Assembly (NCBI GenBank): GCA_026712715.1
Contig: JAPOPW010000046.1
Location: 1-45,192 of the forward strand
Source of the DNA: Immundisolibacterales bacterium
Lineage (GTDB): Bacteria > Pseudomonadota > Gammaproteobacteria > HK1
Length of the DNA stretch: 45,192 nucleotides
Direction: 5' to 3'
Each line of letters opens with the position of its first letter. Positions within the stretch are counted from its first letter, which is position 1. Positions 33,877 to 41,552 of the stretch are shown here, piece after piece. The notes beneath the pieces were generated by a model, which did not search any database, was not told where the DNA came from, and worked only from the letters and a program-made list of their open reading frames with translations. The position numbers were made by a program, and so were the translations under genes.

Positions 33877-34515
33877 TTGCGCTCCACTGCACGAGAGACG
33901 TCCACCCACAAGGCCGGCCCACCCGAAGCGCGGCCGGCCGGCTCGTTCGGGCCTTCGAACCGCCCCGGCCCGGCCCGGCGGAAGGCGTGCAGGGGCGATG
34001 GAAGCACGCCGAGTCCGCTCCCGGCCGCGTGGCCGGGGCCGCCGGGCCGCTCCCGGAAACCGTACCTGCCCTTCGTCGCCCGGTGGAGCGTTGCGCTCCT
34101 CGGGCTCTGGCTCTCCGCCACCGCGGCGGACGACTCGCCCGGCGATCGAGTCGAGAACCTCGCGCTCCCCGAGTCCCTCACCGGCCGGGCCGGAGACCCG
34201 GCGCGGGGGGAGCGCGTGGTGCGCGACCCGGACCGGGCGTCCTGCCTCATCTGCCACGCGATCCCCATCGAGGGTGAACCGGACCCGGGAAACATCGGCC
34301 CTCCCCTTCACGGAGTCGCAGGCCGCTACACCGCGGGCGAGCTCCGCCTGCGTCTCGTCGACCCGAAGCGCCTCAACCCCGAAACGGTGATGCCTTCCTA
34401 TTTCGCACGGGAGGGCCTTCACCGGGTCGCCCCCGAGTACCAGGGCCGGTCAATCTACAGCGCGAGCGAAGTCGAGGACGTGATCGCCTACCTGTTGACC
34501 CTGTCCGCCGAGTGA
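33877..34515 (+). CDS. soxX: SoxX monoheme cytochrome c
   Basis: Partner of SoxA. The heme site is CLICH (about residue 123), followed by IPIEGEPDPGNIGPPLHGV, the distal Met in ETVMPSYF, and the closing ASEVEDVIAYLLTLSAE, all typical of SoxX. TTG at 33877, 9 bases after the upstream stop and behind AGGGG, is the only canonical in-frame start. It gives about 65 residues before the hydrophobic signal core VALLGLWLSATAA, which is long. An ATG at 33998 is out of frame. The heme domain is secure; the N-terminus is not. Confidence 0.86.
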   Translation: MRSTARETSTHKAGPPEARPAGSFGPSNRPGPARRKACRGDGSTPSPLPAAWPGPPGRSRKPYLPFVARWSVALLGLWLSATAADDSPGDRVENLALPESLTGRAGDPARGERVVRDPDRASCLICHAIPIEGEPDPGNIGPPLHGVAGRYTAGELRLRLVDPKRLNPETVMPSYFAREGLHRVAPEYQGRSIYSASEVEDVIAYLLTLSAE

Positions 34516-34596
34516 ACCTCCGGTCCCCGCCCGAACCGCGCGGGGAACGCGGTGAATGAAGGCAACCGGCGCCGAACCGGCACCGAACCGACGTGA

Positions 34597-34634
34597 GCCG
34601 TCGCGGGTCCCGGATCCCTGCGCCGGGCGACGGC
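34597..34634. terminator. Two-way terminator-like stem after soxX
   Basis: GCCGTCGC (34597-34604) pairs perfectly with GCGACGGC (34627-34634), and a CCCGG/CCGGG pairing can form inside. It lies between the convergent soxX and the small ORF of the hydantoinase operon. Confidence 0.4.
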
Positions 34635-34637
34635 CCG

Positions 34638-34766
34638 TCAATCGACCAACTCGAGCGCCATCCGGACCGCGCGGGAGACCGCGAGGGTCGCCGGAATTCC
34701 GGTTGCTTCAATTTCGGGGCGCGAGTCCTGGCCGACGACCAGGACGCCGAGTCCGGGCTTGTTCAT
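34638..34766 (-). CDS. Small ORF coupled to hydantoinase A, 42 residues
   Basis: ATG at 34766 overlaps the hydantoinase stop (ATGA), the usual sign of a real co-translated gene. The product begins MNKPGLGVLVVGQDSRPEIE and ends with an amphipathic helix SRAVRMALELVD. The VLVVGQDSRP start faintly recalls AroM/Asp-Glu racemase-type proteins that often accompany DUF917 and hydantoinase genes; the length would then make it a fragment. I do not assign a function. Confidence 0.5.
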   Translation of the reverse strand: MNKPGLGVLVVGQDSRPEIEATGIPATLAVSRAVRMALELVD

Positions 34767-36322
34767 TGCAGGTCTCCAGGCCCGCTCGCGGGGTCGATGT
34801 CGCCAACCGCCCGAGCGCGCACCCGCACCGAGTTGCCGGGCAGATAGGCGAGAGGCAGGTCCTCGAGGTCCACGATGGTGAGGGTGTCGGCAAGCGCGCC
34901 GGCGCGGACCGCCCGGTCACAGGCGATCGCCCGGGCCTCGCACAGCATCGATTCGCGGCTCATGTCGCGAAACACCTGGTCGACCTCGCCGCTCACTTGC
35001 GCCGTCGCCGCCCCCACCGCGTTGGCGACCCCGTGATGCGCGATCCGCTTCACCTCCGAGATGCCGTCCATCCGCCCCGGCGCGAGGAAGGCCGCGCCGC
35101 CGACGACCAGCAGCGGCTGGTCCGCGGCATCGGTCTTCATGCGATCGACCGCCTCCGCGAGACGCGCATGGACCGTGTCCATGACCAGCCGCAGCAACGG
35201 GCCGGGAAGCCGGGCGACCCGGCGCCGATCGCCGATTTCGGCGAGCCCCGCGGCCACCGCGACGTCCGTCAACGTGAGCACCTCGCCGCCGAAGACCCGC
35301 GCTTCGCGTTCGAGGCGATGCGCGACGCTCTCCGGTCCGATCGACGACCCTTCGGCCCCCACGATGGTCCCTCCGCCGAGGGCGATGGACAGCAGGTCGG
35401 GCATGCGGAACAGGGTGCGCACGCCGCCGACCTCGACAACGTTGTTCGCCTCGCGCGGAAAGCCGGCCGTCAGGCATCCGACGTCGCTGCTGGTTCCGCC
35501 GATGTCGAGCACCATGCAGTCCTCGAGGCCGGAAAGGAAGGCCGCACCACGCATGCTGTTGGTCGGGCCCGAGGCGAAGCTGAACACGGGCTCCCTTTGC
35601 GTCGCCGCGACTCCGGCCACCGTCCCGTCATTGCGGGTGATGTAAAGGGGTGCTTCGATGCCGCTGTCCTGCAATGCCTGGAGAAAGGCCGAGGCCGTGC
35701 GTTCAGCCAGATCGGCAAGGCTCGCATTCAACAGGGCGACGTTCTCGCGCTCGAGCAGGCCGATCCGCCCGATCCGGCTCGACAGGGTCACCCGCAGGCC
35801 GGGGATCTCTGCGCGCAGGATCGCGGCCGCCCGCTCCTCGTGCGCCGCCGTGAGCGGTGAAAAGACCGCCGTCACTGCGACCGCGTCGACGCCGTCGGAG
35901 CGTATCCGGCGGGCCACGGTAGCAATCGCCGCCTCGTCCGGATCCTCGAGCACCCGCCCGTCATACTCGTGGCCGCCCGCTAGCAGGTAGTGCCCGCCAT
36001 CAGCCGCCGCGGCAAGGTCCGGGGGCCAATCGACGCGCGGCGGCAGACTGGCGCAGGCGGGCAGGCACAGCCGGACGGCGGCGGCGCGGTTCAGGCCCCG
36101 GCGCTGAATGACCGCGTTGACGAAATGGGTGGTGCCGATCATGACCGCCGCCACCGACCGGGCCGGGCCCGGATGGGCCGCCACCAACGCCTGCAACGCG
36201 GCTCGAATCCCGCCCGTCACGTCCCCGGTGGTCGGCCGCTTGACGGCGCCGACGACCCGTTTGCCGTCGATGATCACCGCATCGGTATTGGTGCCGCCGA
36301 CATCGATTCCCACCCGGATCAC
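34763..36322 (-). CDS. Hydantoinase/oxoprolinase family protein, A-type subunit
   Basis: 519-residue ATP-grasp-like ASKHA-fold enzyme subunit. Family motifs are VGIDVGGTNTDAVIIDG at the start, GTTHFVNAVIQR, LLERENVALLNASLADLA, the second phosphate loop MVLDIGGTSSDVGCL, and SIALGGGTIVG. Relatives hydrolyse hydantoins or 5-oxoproline with ATP. The start is GTG at 36322 behind GGAGG, overlapping the DUF917 stop (GTGA). No B-type subunit is present; the family pairs HyuA-like proteins with DUF917 proteins elsewhere, and this may be such a pair. Confidence 0.9.
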   Translation of the reverse strand: MIRVGIDVGGTNTDAVIIDGKRVVGAVKRPTTGDVTGGIRAALQALVAAHPGPARSVAAVMIGTTHFVNAVIQRRGLNRAAAVRLCLPACASLPPRVDWPPDLAAAADGGHYLLAGGHEYDGRVLEDPDEAAIATVARRIRSDGVDAVAVTAVFSPLTAAHEERAAAILRAEIPGLRVTLSSRIGRIGLLERENVALLNASLADLAERTASAFLQALQDSGIEAPLYITRNDGTVAGVAATQREPVFSFASGPTNSMRGAAFLSGLEDCMVLDIGGTSSDVGCLTAGFPREANNVVEVGGVRTLFRMPDLLSIALGGGTIVGAEGSSIGPESVAHRLEREARVFGGEVLTLTDVAVAAGLAEIGDRRRVARLPGPLLRLVMDTVHARLAEAVDRMKTDAADQPLLVVGGAAFLAPGRMDGISEVKRIAHHGVANAVGAATAQVSGEVDQVFRDMSRESMLCEARAIACDRAVRAGALADTLTIVDLEDLPLAYLPGNSVRVRARAVGDIDPASGPGDLQ

Positions 36323-37467
36323 GACCGTTCCTCCGGAAAGACCGATCGGTAGTCGAGGTCGAACCCGAAGGCACGCGGCCCGACGTGCTCCAGCCCCTTC
36401 GGGGTCCGGAATATCGCCGGTCCGGGCAATCCAAGGACGCTCGTCCGCTGCCCGTAGCGGATCACGTCGGTTCCGATCCCCTCGCCGCTGACGCTGTCGA
36501 CCACGCAGATCAAGTCCGGCGTCATCACGATGGGCTCGTCGTCCCGGTAGCCGACCGAGAACTCGTTCTGGAAATGCACCTTGAACCGGCTTCCGGCGTC
36601 TTGGCCGAGCCCGTCGATACGCGCCCGCCCGCGCAGGAACCCCTCCGTCGCCCGTCTCTCGACATCGACCACCTTGCCGTCGAACAGGCGAATGCCATCG
36701 GTGCTCTCGAGGATCGCGGCAATCGGGTCGTCATGCCGTGACCGCGCCCGCATGACGGCGTGGCCGAGTTCCATCGCCTTGGTCGTCGTGTGCAGGATGG
36801 CATGGTCCTTGACCTCGCGGCCGGTGCGCGGTGCCTTGCAGGTAGCCGCGACCGAGCCGACTTCGGTACAGGCCTTCCGGCTGATGCGCTCCATCCACTT
36901 CCAGCTCGCGGCGCGCGGGATGATCACCTCGTTGTCGCGGATGTCGGCCAGGGTCAGCGGGAAGCATTGCAGCCCGGCGACGGCGACGCTGGTCATCTGC
37001 GCTTCCGGATAGGCGCGACCCATCGTGTCGGCATCGACCACGGGATAGCCGGTGAGGGCCGCGACCATCAGCGGATGGACACCATTGCCGCCACCGATCT
37101 CGAGCGACATCACGGCGTCGAAACGGCGGCCGAGAAAGCGCTCCATCGTCCGCAACGGCTTCACGGCGAACGCAGCGTCCGCAAGTCGTTCCTGGCCGAC
37201 CAGCGGGGCGCCCATGTTGGAGAGGACCGCCACCAGCGCATCATCGTCGAGCGAGAGCGGATCGATCAGCGAGACCGCGTGCCCGGCACGGTAGAGCTCG
37301 CGCATGTTCAGCAGCTTGCGATAGGGGGACCCGCCGCCGCCCGTGCCGAGGATCCAGGCCCCGAGCGCGAGCGCCTCGATATCCCCGATCGCGAGGGCGC
37401 GCGGCGGACGGGCCGCGTCCCCCGCCCGTACCGGCCGCTCCCGTCCTGACAAGTCCGTCGCGCTCAC
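36319..37467 (-). CDS. DUF917 family protein
   Basis: 382 residues from GTG at 37467, which sits behind GGAGAAGGGGG; GTG at 37494 is a possible earlier start. Recognised by LALGAWILGTGGGGSPYRK, VLSNMGAPLVGQERL, VMSLEIGGGNGVHPLMVAAL and the DADTMGRAYPEAQM segment, all characteristic of DUF917 (also called S-Me-THD-like). The biochemical role is not established; members lie beside hydantoinase A genes. The C-terminal part has FRTPKGLEHVGPRAFGFDLD. Confidence 0.88.
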   Translation of the reverse strand: MSATDLSGRERPVRAGDAARPPRALAIGDIEALALGAWILGTGGGGSPYRKLLNMRELYRAGHAVSLIDPLSLDDDALVAVLSNMGAPLVGQERLADAAFAVKPLRTMERFLGRRFDAVMSLEIGGGNGVHPLMVAALTGYPVVDADTMGRAYPEAQMTSVAVAGLQCFPLTLADIRDNEVIIPRAASWKWMERISRKACTEVGSVAATCKAPRTGREVKDHAILHTTTKAMELGHAVMRARSRHDDPIAAILESTDGIRLFDGKVVDVERRATEGFLRGRARIDGLGQDAGSRFKVHFQNEFSVGYRDDEPIVMTPDLICVVDSVSGEGIGTDVIRYGQRTSVLGLPGPAIFRTPKGLEHVGPRAFGFDLDYRSVFPEERS

Positions 37468-37735
37468 CGCCCCCTTCTCCCCGTTCCGCGCCACCCGTTG
37501 CTCCAGGCCCGATTATGGAACAGACCATGACTCCGGCGAAGGTGCGTTGCAGGCCGTGCGGGTCCAACCCGACACGCTGCCCGCGGGTCGCGATATCGCC
37601 CCATCCGCCGCCCCCGAGCGCCTGGGCCGAATCCGGCACCGAACACATCGGTCGGGAGGGAGATGGGGCCATGCTCGGCCACGGGGCGAGGGCCGCGACC
37701 GGTTCCGCCGCTCATTGTCCGGACAGGGAACAGGT

Positions 37736-37764
37736 TTGCTTGACCGGATAGACCTGGCTAATAT
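37736..37764 (+). promoter_or_regulatory. Promoter of the toxin-antitoxin pair
   Basis: TTGCTT (37736-37741), a 17-base spacer, then TAATAT (37759-37764), 33 bases before the antitoxin GTG. The gap 37468-37797 is otherwise without a recognisable gene. Confidence 0.4.
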
Positions 37765-37771
37765 GGCCATA
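37762..37771. promoter_or_regulatory. Palindromic operator of the toxin-antitoxin pair
   Basis: TATGGCCATA is a perfect 10-bp palindrome that overlaps the 3' end of the -10 box. Phd/YefM and VapB antitoxins bind such palindromes to repress their own promoter. Confidence 0.45.
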
Positions 37772-37797
37772 ACAGGACAAGCAAGGGAGAAGCCCAC

Positions 37798-38124
37798 GTG
37801 ATTCGAGCAACGATCTCCGAAGTGAAGAATGGTCTGAGCGCCTATCTTCGCCGCGTCAGGTCGGGAGAATCGGTGCTGGTCCTGGATCGAAGGACCCCCG
37901 TCGCCCGGATCGTCCCCGTGGGGCGGGCGCTCGAACACGCCAGGCACGCGGACGACGTGGACGAGGACGCGAGGATTGAGCGACTGGAACGCGCGGGGGT
38001 CCTGTCGCGCCGGAGCTTCGAGAGCCCCCTGGAGGTGCTGGGTGAACCCTTTCGCCCGGGCGCCGGGATATTGGAGGCCCTGCTCGAAGAACGCTCGGAG
38101 GAACGCCGGGAAGGGCGCCGGTGA
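37798..38124 (+). CDS. Phd/YefM-family antitoxin
   Basis: 108-residue DNA-binding antitoxin. The N-terminal Phd/YefM fold reads IRATISEVKNGLSAYLRRVR then GESVLVLDRRTPVARIVPV. The C-terminal half, rich in Glu and Arg, is the toxin-binding tail expected to be disordered alone. Start GTG at 37798 behind AAGGGAGAAG. The stop overlaps the toxin start (GTGA), so the pair is coupled. It should neutralise the PIN toxin and repress the operon. Confidence 0.9.
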   Translation: MIRATISEVKNGLSAYLRRVRSGESVLVLDRRTPVARIVPVGRALEHARHADDVDEDARIERLERAGVLSRRSFESPLEVLGEPFRPGAGILEALLEERSEERREGRR

Positions 38125-38546
38125 ACTTCTGGGACACATCCGCCCTCGTCGCCCTCGGGGTTGACGAACCGCACCGGGAGCACGCACTCCGTGTCCTCGA
38201 GGGTGACGACCGGATGGCCGTGTGGTGGGGAACCACCGTCGAGTACGTCGCAGCCGTTTCGCGACGCGAACGCGAAGGCAACCTGACCACCGCCGAGGCG
38301 TCGGCGCTTCTCGCCGGCCTTCATGCGTTGTCGCGGACGTGGTACGAAGTCCAGCCCGACCGGCGGGTCAAGGAGCTTGCCCGGCGGCTGCTTCGGGTAC
38401 ACCCCCTTCGGGCCGCCGACGGCCTCCAGCTCGCGTCCGCGCTCGCCGCCGCCGAGGAAGTGCCGTCGAGCATCGGCTTCGTCTGCCTGGACGCGCGCCT
38501 GAACCAGGCGGCCTCTCGCGAGGGATTCGCGATCCTCCCGCCGTGA
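38121..38546 (+). CDS. PIN-domain toxin (VapC family)
   Basis: 141-residue PIN nuclease. The acidic metal site is complete: Asp5 (FWDTSALVAL), Glu41 (TTVEYVAAVSR), Asp100 (LRAADGLQLASAL) and Asp124 (VCLDARLNQAASREGF). VapC toxins cleave RNA, often tRNA or rRNA. GTG at 38121 overlaps the antitoxin stop. The Phd-VapC pairing is common. It is probably recently mobile: it separates two unrelated metabolic regions. Confidence 0.92.
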   Translation: MNFWDTSALVALGVDEPHREHALRVLEGDDRMAVWWGTTVEYVAAVSRREREGNLTTAEASALLAGLHALSRTWYEVQPDRRVKELARRLLRVHPLRAADGLQLASALAAAEEVPSSIGFVCLDARLNQAASREGFAILPP

Positions 38547-38598
38547 CCCGGCGCGTATCCCGGCCGGTCCAGACTGCCGCTGCGACACCTCCGCGGGA

Positions 38599-38865
38599 AT
38601 GGGCCGGGTGTCGGAAGACGCGGTCCGGGCGAAGCTCCGGACAATGGCCGAAGGGGCCCGCATCGCAAGCAACCGCGCGCGTGTTGACGCAAAGGTGGTA
38701 GTCGGCCCCACGGGCTGACCGGCGCCGTACCCCATTCCGAACTGCCGATCGTCGAACGGGCCGAAGGCACGATCGAGGACCACGAGGTCCCGGGCATGGC
38801 CCGCATGTCGCTCACGGACGCCCCCCGCATGGCCCGTCTACCGAGCTGGGTCCGTGCGCGCTGTC
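38599..38865 (+). pseudogene. Possible decayed coding remnant
   Basis: ATG at 38599 opens a 39-codon frame (MGRVSEDAVRAKLRTMAEGA, ending KVVVGPTG) that stops at 38716. One base out of phase, a second coding-like stretch continues: VPHSELPIVERAEGTIEDHE and on to MARMSLTDAPRMARL. Restoring a single base at the stop would join them (GPTGLTGAVP). This suggests a frameshifted remnant of an unidentified gene in the 338-base gap between the toxin and the Ldh-family gene. Otherwise I see no feature in that gap. Confidence 0.3.
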
Positions 38866-38884
38866 CCGCACGACCGGCCGCGGC

Positions 38885-39940
38885 TCAGGTCACCGGCGGT
38901 ACGGGTACCTCCAGGCCGTCGGCGAGGTCCGTCAGGGTCTTCCAGACCTCGGCGGGGATGGGGATGCCTTCTCGGGAGCGTTTCTCGCGGGCGCGCGCCT
39001 CGAGGTCTCCGGGCACCAGCACCTGGTCGAAACCGGCGGCGGGCGGGACGGAGTTGACCTGGCGCTTGAGTTCGGCGGAGCGGCGGGCGAAGTCGGCCAT
39101 CGGCTGGAACAGGTCGGCCCGGAAGACGATCATGGTGACGCCCTGGCGCCGCATGAGGGAGCCGCCAAGCTCGCCCTCCACGTGGCCGTCGGCGCCGGCG
39201 AGCACCCGACCGAGGAACTCGTCGGCGAGCATGAAGGCGTAGCCCTTGTGTTCGCCGAAGGCGATCATGCCTCCGCTCGTCGGGTAGCCGGACGGATCGG
39301 TGGTCGGGTTCCCCGCCTCGTCGACCAGGGAGCCCGCCGGCACCTGCTCGCCCTTGACCTGGGCGGTCCTCACCTTGGAGCCCGCGATCCGGGTCGTGGC
39401 GAAGTCCATGATCATCGGGGTCTCGTCGCCGGCGGGGACCCCGATCGCGATCGGGTTGGTGTGCAGGAGCGGCTCCCGGCCTCCGAACGGCACGGCGACG
39501 GGCACCTCGGCTCCGTAGCCGGAGGCCCACACGAGGGCGATCATGCCGTTCGCCACCGCCATTTCGGCGTACTCGCCCACCCTGCCGATGTGCATCGCCT
39601 TGACCAGGCTCACCGTCGCCACGTTCTGGTCGCGGGCCTTGGCGATGGCGACGTCCATGGCGTACTTGGCGACCACGTGGCCGAAGGTCCAGTTTCCGGA
39701 AACCAGGGCGGTCGTCGGGGTCTCGGTGACGACCTCCGGCCAGGCGGTCGGGACGAACATGCCTTCCCGGATCTCGTTCACGTACCGGGGCAGGTGGAAG
39801 ACGCCGTGGGTGTCGACGCCACTCAGGTTCGACAGCACCAGGGCGTCGGCGACGCGGCTGGCGTTGCGGTCGTCGGCCCCGGCGGCGAGCAGGACGCGTC
39901 TCGTGAGATCGTGCAGATTGTCGGCGGTGATGGTCGGCAT
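38885..39940 (-). CDS. Ldh-family malate/L-lactate/ureidoglycolate-type dehydrogenase
   Basis: 351-residue NAD(P)-dependent dehydrogenase of the Ldh_2 family. Motifs are SGVDTHGVFHLPRYV near the N-terminus (the catalytic His), VSLVKAMHIGRVGEYAEMAV, FGGREPLLHTNPIAIGVPAG, IMDFATTRIAGSKV, and the GEHKGYAFMLADEFLG loop. Members act on malate, sulfolactate, ureidoglycolate or 2,3-diketogulonate. In a nitrogen-scavenging region ureidoglycolate is attractive, but sulfolactate is equally possible; sequence alone does not decide. Cytoplasmic, stand-alone gene. Confidence 0.92.
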   Translation of the reverse strand: MPTITADNLHDLTRRVLLAAGADDRNASRVADALVLSNLSGVDTHGVFHLPRYVNEIREGMFVPTAWPEVVTETPTTALVSGNWTFGHVVAKYAMDVAIAKARDQNVATVSLVKAMHIGRVGEYAEMAVANGMIALVWASGYGAEVPVAVPFGGREPLLHTNPIAIGVPAGDETPMIMDFATTRIAGSKVRTAQVKGEQVPAGSLVDEAGNPTTDPSGYPTSGGMIAFGEHKGYAFMLADEFLGRVLAGADGHVEGELGGSLMRRQGVTMIVFRADLFQPMADFARRSAELKRQVNSVPPAAGFDQVLVPGDLEARAREKRSREGIPIPAEVWKTLTDLADGLEVPVPPVT

Positions 39941-40138
39941 CGGTCGCTTGGCTCCCGTGGCTCGCGGTCAGGGTCGGTCGAGGCGTGGATCGCCAACGCA
40001 CAGGATATCGGGAATCCCTGCATGAGTGATTCTCCGTTACGGGCTATAGTCCCGCCGCTCCGTGATCCGAGCCCAGCCACTCGCCCTGCTAGCGCGGAAA
40101 TCTCACCAACTTCCTGCTGCGGACGCCGATCCATGAGT

Positions 40139-41164
40139 CTAATCCGCGGCCGGGAGGTAGATGCCCGAACCGACGACGACCTTCTGGTCCGAGTTCGGCG
40201 CATTGAAGCTCACGGCATATCCGAACTTGGGTGAGCCGGTTTCCTCGTCGCCCTGAATTTCCGGGTTGTCGTAGTAGTAGCGAAGAAACTTCCTGCCATC
40301 TCGCAGGGCGCCCTCGATCAGCAGCCTGGGGAAGGGCAGGCCGTTCGAGTCGACCCGGTCCATGTCGGTCGGCTTGCCTTCCCGATACTGCTCGGTGGCA
40401 TGAAACAGGGTGATGCCCTTGCTGCCCACGAGCCAGAGATAGACCGACCCGGCCCTCCACGGCCCGCCCTCTTCGCGGAAGGTGTTTCTGACGGCAACAA
40501 TGTCCCCCTGGTTGTTGGACTCGTAGGACCAGCGATACGCGGCGGCTGCGGCCTCGACGAAGGCGACCAGCGTTTCCTTGTCCACCACCTCGGCTGCCGT
40601 GACGTCCGGTTTCGGAAGGCCGAGGGTCGTCAGCGGTGCGGAGGACAGGTCCGCTGAGTATCCGCCGATCAGATATACGTCTATCTTGCCTGCCCCGGTC
40701 AGCAGTTTCGTGGTGTAGCTCGTCTTGAGCTCTCCGTCGACATAGTCGACGAACCCGCCGCCATTGTCGGCAGCCTCCATCATTCTCCTCACGACGGCCA
40801 CGCCCCGATCGTCGCGCATGTCCAGGATGTTCTTGCCCTCGGCTGCCCGGTCGCGCGCATGGAGCCCGATGGAACCGTCGGCATGCACGAACACGAGGTA
40901 GGTTTCGCCGGCAACCCATGTCGATTGTTCCCGAACGGTCTCTCGAAGTGCGATCACATCGTTGTAGTCCGTGAGGCCTTCGATATGCGCCCTGGCGTCC
41001 TCGACGAACATCTTGAGGGTGGGCTTGTCGACAACCGAGTCGGCCGTCGTCTGCCCCACCGTCGCGGTGGGGGCAACAGCAAGCAGCAGCACCAGAACTC
41101 GTGCCGACCGGAGATCGGGCAGGCGTTTCGGAGCGACGGGGTTGGAATCACGCCAGTTGCGCAT
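40139..41164 (-). CDS. Exported protein with two Cache-type domains
   Basis: 341-residue secreted or lipid-anchored-free periplasmic protein. A signal sequence (SARVLVLLLAVAPTATVGQT) precedes two related halves: TLKMFVEDARAHIEGL...YLVFVHADGSIGLHA and TLVAFVEAAAAAYRWS...YLWLVGSKGITLFHA, each resembling a single Cache (extracellular ligand-sensing) domain. There is no membrane anchor beyond the signal and no kinase, cyclase or chemotaxis output domain, so it probably binds a small ligand freely in the periplasm. ATG at 41164 lies behind AGAGGAGAAG. Confidence 0.82.
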   Translation of the reverse strand: MRNWRDSNPVAPKRLPDLRSARVLVLLLAVAPTATVGQTTADSVVDKPTLKMFVEDARAHIEGLTDYNDVIALRETVREQSTWVAGETYLVFVHADGSIGLHARDRAAEGKNILDMRDDRGVAVVRRMMEAADNGGGFVDYVDGELKTSYTTKLLTGAGKIDVYLIGGYSADLSSAPLTTLGLPKPDVTAAEVVDKETLVAFVEAAAAAYRWSYESNNQGDIVAVRNTFREEGGPWRAGSVYLWLVGSKGITLFHATEQYREGKPTDMDRVDSNGLPFPRLLIEGALRDGRKFLRYYYDNPEIQGDEETGSPKFGYAVSFNAPNSDQKVVVGSGIYLPAAD

Positions 41165-41552
41165 CGGTCTGCTTCTCCTCTAACGGTGGAACTTCGAGCG
41201 GCTCGGTCCGCGACCGCGCTCAATTCGCCGTTAATATTATATATTCTCATGATATCGCTATTATTGTACGGTTTTTATAATTTCATACGAATCCCATCTC
41301 GGACGAACAGTGGCCCTGTCGCGTCCACCAATCAGGTGGTTCTTCAGGCGATTTGAAATGGACCATATTGGAGGGAATTGGACAATGCATGTGTGTAGTG
41401 GAAAACTGTGCGCGCCATAAAATATTGGATAAATTCAAGAAACTGACGTCTTCGGAGATTGATGGGTGAGGACGGACGTTTGCGGAATTCGATTTCCTGG
41501 TTTTGACTCATCTGTAAAGATCGGGGGCCTTCCAGGAGTCCAGGGGACCTCG
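41165..41552. promoter_or_regulatory. AT-rich divergent control region
   Basis: This 388-base gap holds the most A/T-rich stretch of the window (about 41225-41460), in sharp contrast to its surroundings. On the - strand TATAAT (41241-41236) is a perfect -10 box for the Cache gene, about 70 bases before its ATG, though no good -35 pairs with it. On the + strand TAAAAT (41419-41424) may serve the LLM gene. No gene was recognised in the gap. Confidence 0.45.
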
